Assembly (NCBI GenBank): GCA_016209105.1
Contig: JACQWR010000005.1
Coordinates: forward strand, 1 to 64,000
Source of the DNA: Deltaproteobacteria bacterium
Lineage (GTDB): Bacteria; Desulfobacterota; Syntrophia; Syntrophales; JACQWR01
DNA: 64,000 nt
Reading direction: 5' to 3'
Numbering within the stretch: the stretch's first letter is position 1; every line of letters starts with the position of its first letter. The notes beneath the pieces were generated by a model. It was not told the origin of the DNA. It worked only from the letters and a program-made list of their open reading frames with translations, and ran no database searches. Made by a program: the position numbers and the translations under genes. This document shows, piece by piece, positions 61,122 through 64,000 of the stretch.

Positions 61122-62120
61122 CTAAAACTTGCCGTGTCTGGCGACTTCTGCGGTGATATCCGCCGGCTGACCGAGGACGTATTGAATGAGTTTCATGACC
61201 TCCGGTCCGGAGGTATACACCAGGTCCATCTTCATTTTCTGTGCTTCTTCCCGGACCTGCGGATCCTCGGCAATCTTGCGGAAGGCATTCCGCAAGATAT
61301 CCATGATATGAGACGGCGTGCCGGGGGGCGCCACGAAGGGACGCCCCAACTGGTCGGGCGCGGCAAGAATTTTCACGATGGTCTTCAATCTCTTGTCGGC
61401 GGTGAGGTCCGCATTGACGGGCAGATTCTCAATGCCGACGGCGGAGATCGGTCCCCGCATGAGGGGTCTGATCAGGCCCCGGTCAATATAGGGCTTGGCG
61501 CTCGTATAGGTGAATCCATACCCGCTGACCTCTTTGCGCTCGATGGCGAGGAGGATGTCCGCGGTCTGGGGGTAGGTGACGAATTTTACGTTCGGACCGA
61601 GAAGCTCCCGCAAGAGCGGCACAAACTGGGAACCCGTATCTATTTCACCCGTGTTGCCGATGAAGACCGGCTCTTTTGCATTGCGGAGGTCTTCCACGGT
61701 TTTGTAAGGCGTGTCCCCGCGGATGGTAAATACCGCCGCCTCCACCGCCGCCGATCCCACCCAGGCATACTTCCTCAGGTCAAACCGAACCCCGTCCATT
61801 TTTAAGAGCTGCGACAAGGTCAGATATCGGTTGAAGGTGCCGATGGTGAGGCCGTCGGGTTTGGCCATGTTGTAGACATAATTAGCGGTAATCATGCTGC
61901 TCGCGCCTGGCATGTTCTGTACCAAGACGGTGGGCTTGCCCGGGATATGCCGGGGCAGGTGTTTTGCCATTATCCTGGCCATGCGGTCGTAGCCCCCTCC
62001 CGGGGCGTATCCCACGACGATGTTAAGGACTTTGCCCTCGTAATAGGGCTTGGCATCCACCGCACATGGCATAACAACAAGCAACGTCATCATTACAAAT
62101 GCCCCCACCTTTTTTCTCAT
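61122..62120 (-). CDS. TctC-type binding protein, first gene of the molybdoenzyme operon
   Basis: A 332-residue secreted protein: signal peptide MRKKVGAFVMMTLLVVMPCA, mature start KPYYEGKVLNIVVGYAPGGGYDRMA. It belongs to the APYYEGK subgroup with the tandem pair at 24579 and 25781, not with the second binding protein of this same operon. AATTGAGGAGGTGAG precedes the ATG. The operon therefore encodes two different TctC proteins for one TctAB. Confidence 0.87.
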   Translation of the reverse strand: MRKKVGAFVMMTLLVVMPCAVDAKPYYEGKVLNIVVGYAPGGGYDRMARIMAKHLPRHIPGKPTVLVQNMPGASSMITANYVYNMAKPDGLTIGTFNRYLTLSQLLKMDGVRFDLRKYAWVGSAAVEAAVFTIRGDTPYKTVEDLRNAKEPVFIGNTGEIDTGSQFVPLLRELLGPNVKFVTYPQTADILLAIERKEVSGYGFTYTSAKPYIDRGLIRPLMRGPISAVGIENLPVNADLTADKRLKTIVKILAAPDQLGRPFVAPPGTPSHIMDILRNAFRKIAEDPQVREEAQKMKMDLVYTSGPEVMKLIQYVLGQPADITAEVARHGKF

Positions 62121-62325
62121 TTCCGCTCACCTCCTCAATTAAATTCCGTCTTAAAGGGGCCGATCAAAAATCACCCCCGGCGGCCCATTGTGGCCGCGCT
62201 CCAGCCGGTTGCGCGAAAAAAAATCAGACAGGCAGGCTTACCCTGCAATGAAGAAAACGATGAAAATCGCACTTGCCGTTAAAGATATGAACATCTGCCC
62301 TTAAGGCAGGCGCAAAAAGATGATA

Positions 62326-62360
62326 GCGGCGGCTCCCTCATGGTCGGCGGAGCCGCGGCG
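62326..62360 (-). terminator. Terminator-like hairpin after the DHS-like gene
   Basis: GCCGCGGCTCC and GGAGCCGCCGC pair with one mismatch, and the minus strand continues TATCATCTTTTT. It lies about 35 bases past the DHS-like stop. The same CGCAAAAAGA sequence flanks both sides. A second small stem (GCGGCC/GGCCGC, 62180-62197) lies in the leader of the next operon. Confidence 0.6.
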
Positions 62361-62394
62361 CAAAAAGACAGGCATCAGATAAGCAGGGCAGTTA

Positions 62395-63414
62395 TCAGGA
62401 TTTAAACAACCGTGAAAACTGCCATTTTTTCCTTTTTTTCCAATTTCCCCGGTGATAGGCATAGCTCGCCACAAGCGGCAACACCGACGTCGCTTCGGCA
62501 TAAACCATCTGTTCGAAAACCGTGTCCACCTTGCCCCAGGAACAGGCCTCCCGCAACGTGGAGCCGGAACAGCCCCCGTCCCGTACGTCGGCAACGGTAA
62601 TCTGCACCGCATATTTGTGCATCGGCACTTCCTTCCCCAAAAGTTCGGCGCAGATCACCGTATCCTGGGCGAAGTTTTTCGGCACCCCCCCGCCGATCAT
62701 GAGAAGCCCCGTGACCGGGGCCTTCATTTTGATCATGGTCAATTCGCGGAAATCCTTCACCGAATCTATGGAAACGTGTTCCTCGGCATGCTGATGCTGA
62801 TGCATGACAAGCCCGAAACCGGCGCTGCTGTCGGAAAAAGCGGGACAGAAGATAGGGACATCGCGCTCATATGCCGCCTGCACGAGGGAGTTCTTCTTTC
62901 GGGAGTGGACCGTCAGGTACCGCCCCATTTCCCGGATGAATTCCCGTGAAGAATAGGGGCGGGGCGGCAGTGAATCGGCTATTTTGCTGATTGTCCGATC
63001 GCAAACCTGCAACTCCTTCTCATCAATGAACGTATCGTAAATCCTGTCAATATACAGTTCCCGCAGTTTCCTGTCGTCCACGTGTGAACTGCCCTGGTAA
63101 TGCCTAAATCCCAGCGCCTCAAAAAAATCCATGTCCACGATCGCGGCGCCGGTGGCGACCACCGCATCCACCATGTTATTTTTAATGAGATCCACATAGA
63201 CCTGCATGCAGCCGCCGGCGCCGGTACTGCCGGCAATTGTAAGGATAACGGCGCATTTTTTATCGGCGAGCATGCGATCATAGATATCCGCGGCACGGGC
63301 AAGTTCCCGCGCGGTAAAAGACATCTTCTCCATTGCGCCGAGTATGGCTTCGGCATTAAAGGATTTTATATCTATGTGCTCTACCGGCACTTTCAGGTAA
63401 TCTTTTCTTTTCAT
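62395..63414 (-). CDS. Deoxyhypusine synthase-like protein
   Basis: A 339-residue DHS-family protein with the NAD-binding start VILTIAGSTGAGGCMQVYVD, ATGAAIVDMDFFEALG and CPAFSDSSAGFGL, and the conserved catalytic Lys295 in EACSWGKVD. Human DHS residues equivalent to the GGGVVKHHI catalytic His and the acidic GSDSG substrate loop are changed (GGGVPKNFAQD, RDGGCSG), so the spermidine/eIF5A chemistry is not expected. Bacteria lack eIF5A; relatives act in polyamine (homospermidine-like) metabolism. Reaction here unknown. It reads away from the 5-FCL gene across a 200-base gap. Confidence 0.85.
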   Translation of the reverse strand: MKRKDYLKVPVEHIDIKSFNAEAILGAMEKMSFTARELARAADIYDRMLADKKCAVILTIAGSTGAGGCMQVYVDLIKNNMVDAVVATGAAIVDMDFFEALGFRHYQGSSHVDDRKLRELYIDRIYDTFIDEKELQVCDRTISKIADSLPPRPYSSREFIREMGRYLTVHSRKKNSLVQAAYERDVPIFCPAFSDSSAGFGLVMHQHQHAEEHVSIDSVKDFRELTMIKMKAPVTGLLMIGGGVPKNFAQDTVICAELLGKEVPMHKYAVQITVADVRDGGCSGSTLREACSWGKVDTVFEQMVYAEATSVLPLVASYAYHRGNWKKRKKWQFSRLFKS

Positions 63415-63614
63415 AGTCTCCTCAAAAACGATTATTCCTCTCCGTGTACTCTTAAATCATCGCCCGATAAATGTCAACCGGAATGGAAAACGCCTCTCTC
63501 ACAGCACTGCCTTGCCGAATTTCAGGCAATCGCCTTCATTTTGGTTCTTGTGTTACCCGTTGCTCCGTGATAGGGAGACACCGTACCCCTTGCGCGGCTT
63601 ACGGCGGTTATACC

Positions 63615-64000
63615 ATGACCGATAAGAAACATATCAGGAAAACCATACTGGCTTCCCGCAACGCCCTTTCCGGCCGGCAAATCGAATCCATGAGCAGGCG
63701 GATATTCGAGCGTTTCACCCGTTTGGATGAGGCGCGCATATGCTCCACCATGATGGCATTCCTTCATTTTGGGACAGAGGTGATTACGGACACTATCATC
63801 GCTTGGGGATGGCGGGAAGGAAAACGGGTGGCCGTGCCGCTCTGCCAGCCGGAAACAAAACAGCTGATCATCTCCGCAATTGAAACATTTGACGATGTGG
63901 AACCGGGATATTTCGGCGTGAGGGAACCCAAAAAACATCTGCTGAAGCCGCTCGAAAAAAGTCAGATTGATTTGGTGCTCGTGCCGGGAGTAGCTTTTGA
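63615..64000 (+). CDS. 5-formyltetrahydrofolate cyclo-ligase (N-terminal part)
   Basis: From ATG 63615 the frame is open to the window end (128 residues). MTDKKHIRKTILASRNALSG is the usual start (K..R/xR..RxxL), FLHFGTEVITDTII and VAVPLCQPETKQLIIS follow, and the last part EKSQIDLVLVPGVAFD carries the conserved LVLVPGVAFD block of the YgfA/MTHFS fold. The enzyme converts 5-formyl-THF to methenyl-THF with ATP. In many proteobacteria 6S RNA precedes this gene; none could be recognised in the 200-base gap. Confidence 0.88.
   Translation, partial: MTDKKHIRKTILASRNALSGRQIESMSRRIFERFTRLDEARICSTMMAFLHFGTEVITDTIIAWGWREGKRVAVPLCQPETKQLIISAIETFDDVEPGYFGVREPKKHLLKPLEKSQIDLVLVPGVAF

Noticed and set aside
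63415-63614. 6S RNA upstream of the 5-FCL gene
   Set aside because: The position is right and the gap is about the right length, but the closing stem and central bubble could not be traced by eye. A covariance-model search would decide.

Overview
The window looks like chromosomal DNA of a strictly anaerobic, Gram-negative bacterium, most likely a Desulfobacterota (former Deltaproteobacteria) lineage of the syntroph or sulfate-reducer type. The basis is gene content: a tungsten-type aldehyde ferredoxin oxidoreductase with a four-cluster ferredoxin, rubredoxin, a Rieske/cytochrome b/multihaem cytochrome c module, a bacterial deoxyhypusine-synthase-like protein, a Geobacter-like pilin N-terminus, and many prFMN-type UbiD decarboxylases with tripartite tricarboxylate transporters (TTT). 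The genus cannot be fixed from this sequence alone.

Layout. 1-10.4 kb: start of a TPR/mannosyltransferase-type membrane protein, a type IV pilin, a gene-poor stretch with dispersed repeats, then a plus-strand surface-glycan block (membrane glycosyltransferase, UDP-galactopyranose mutase, GT2, second membrane glycosyltransferase) and a queD-folE2-nadE-zinc ribbon operon. 10.5-13.1 kb: small housekeeping genes (HNH nuclease, DUF948, YtxH, Ala/Pro-rich lipoprotein, carboxymuconolactone-decarboxylase-like protein). 13.5-17.6 kb: SDR, AOR ferredoxin, AOR, MBL-fold hydrolase. 17.9-20.3 kb: a plus-strand UbiD plus TctC pair.

20.4-41.6 kb is one long minus-strand catabolic island. Read in the direction of transcription it holds UbiD, a pair of class III CoA-transferases, succinyl-CoA synthetase (sucC-sucD), TctA-TctB, TctC, a second UbiD, a EutA-like ATPase, a double cupin, two tandem TctC, TctA-TctB, a class II aldolase-family protein and two single cupins. 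41.9-49.5 kb is core/energy: mutS, a holin-like membrane protein, MFS transporter, rubredoxin, pentahaem cytochrome c, cytochrome b and Rieske protein. 50.2-62.1 kb is a second minus-strand catabolic operon: TctC, double cupin, molybdenum hydroxylase large subunit, FAD subunit with a [4Fe-4S]-type Cys insertion (as in 4-hydroxybenzoyl-CoA reductase), TctA-TctB-TctC, 2Fe-2S subunit, UbiD, double cupin. The window ends with the DHS-like gene and the start of 5-formyltetrahydrofolate cyclo-ligase.

How it fits together (inference): each catabolic block couples uptake of an organic, probably aromatic, carboxylate by a TTT system to CoA activation and/or reductive dehydroxylation and UbiD-type (de)carboxylation. 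The UbiD + CoA-transferase pair + succinyl-CoA synthetase arrangement recalls the anaerobic phthalate route. The recurring cupins and the EutA-like ATPase have no assigned role there and are the best candidates for something undescribed. No transcription regulator, tRNA, rRNA, CRISPR array or intact transposase was recognised. Two MITE-like elements and a family of palindromic intergenic repeats punctuate gene boundaries.
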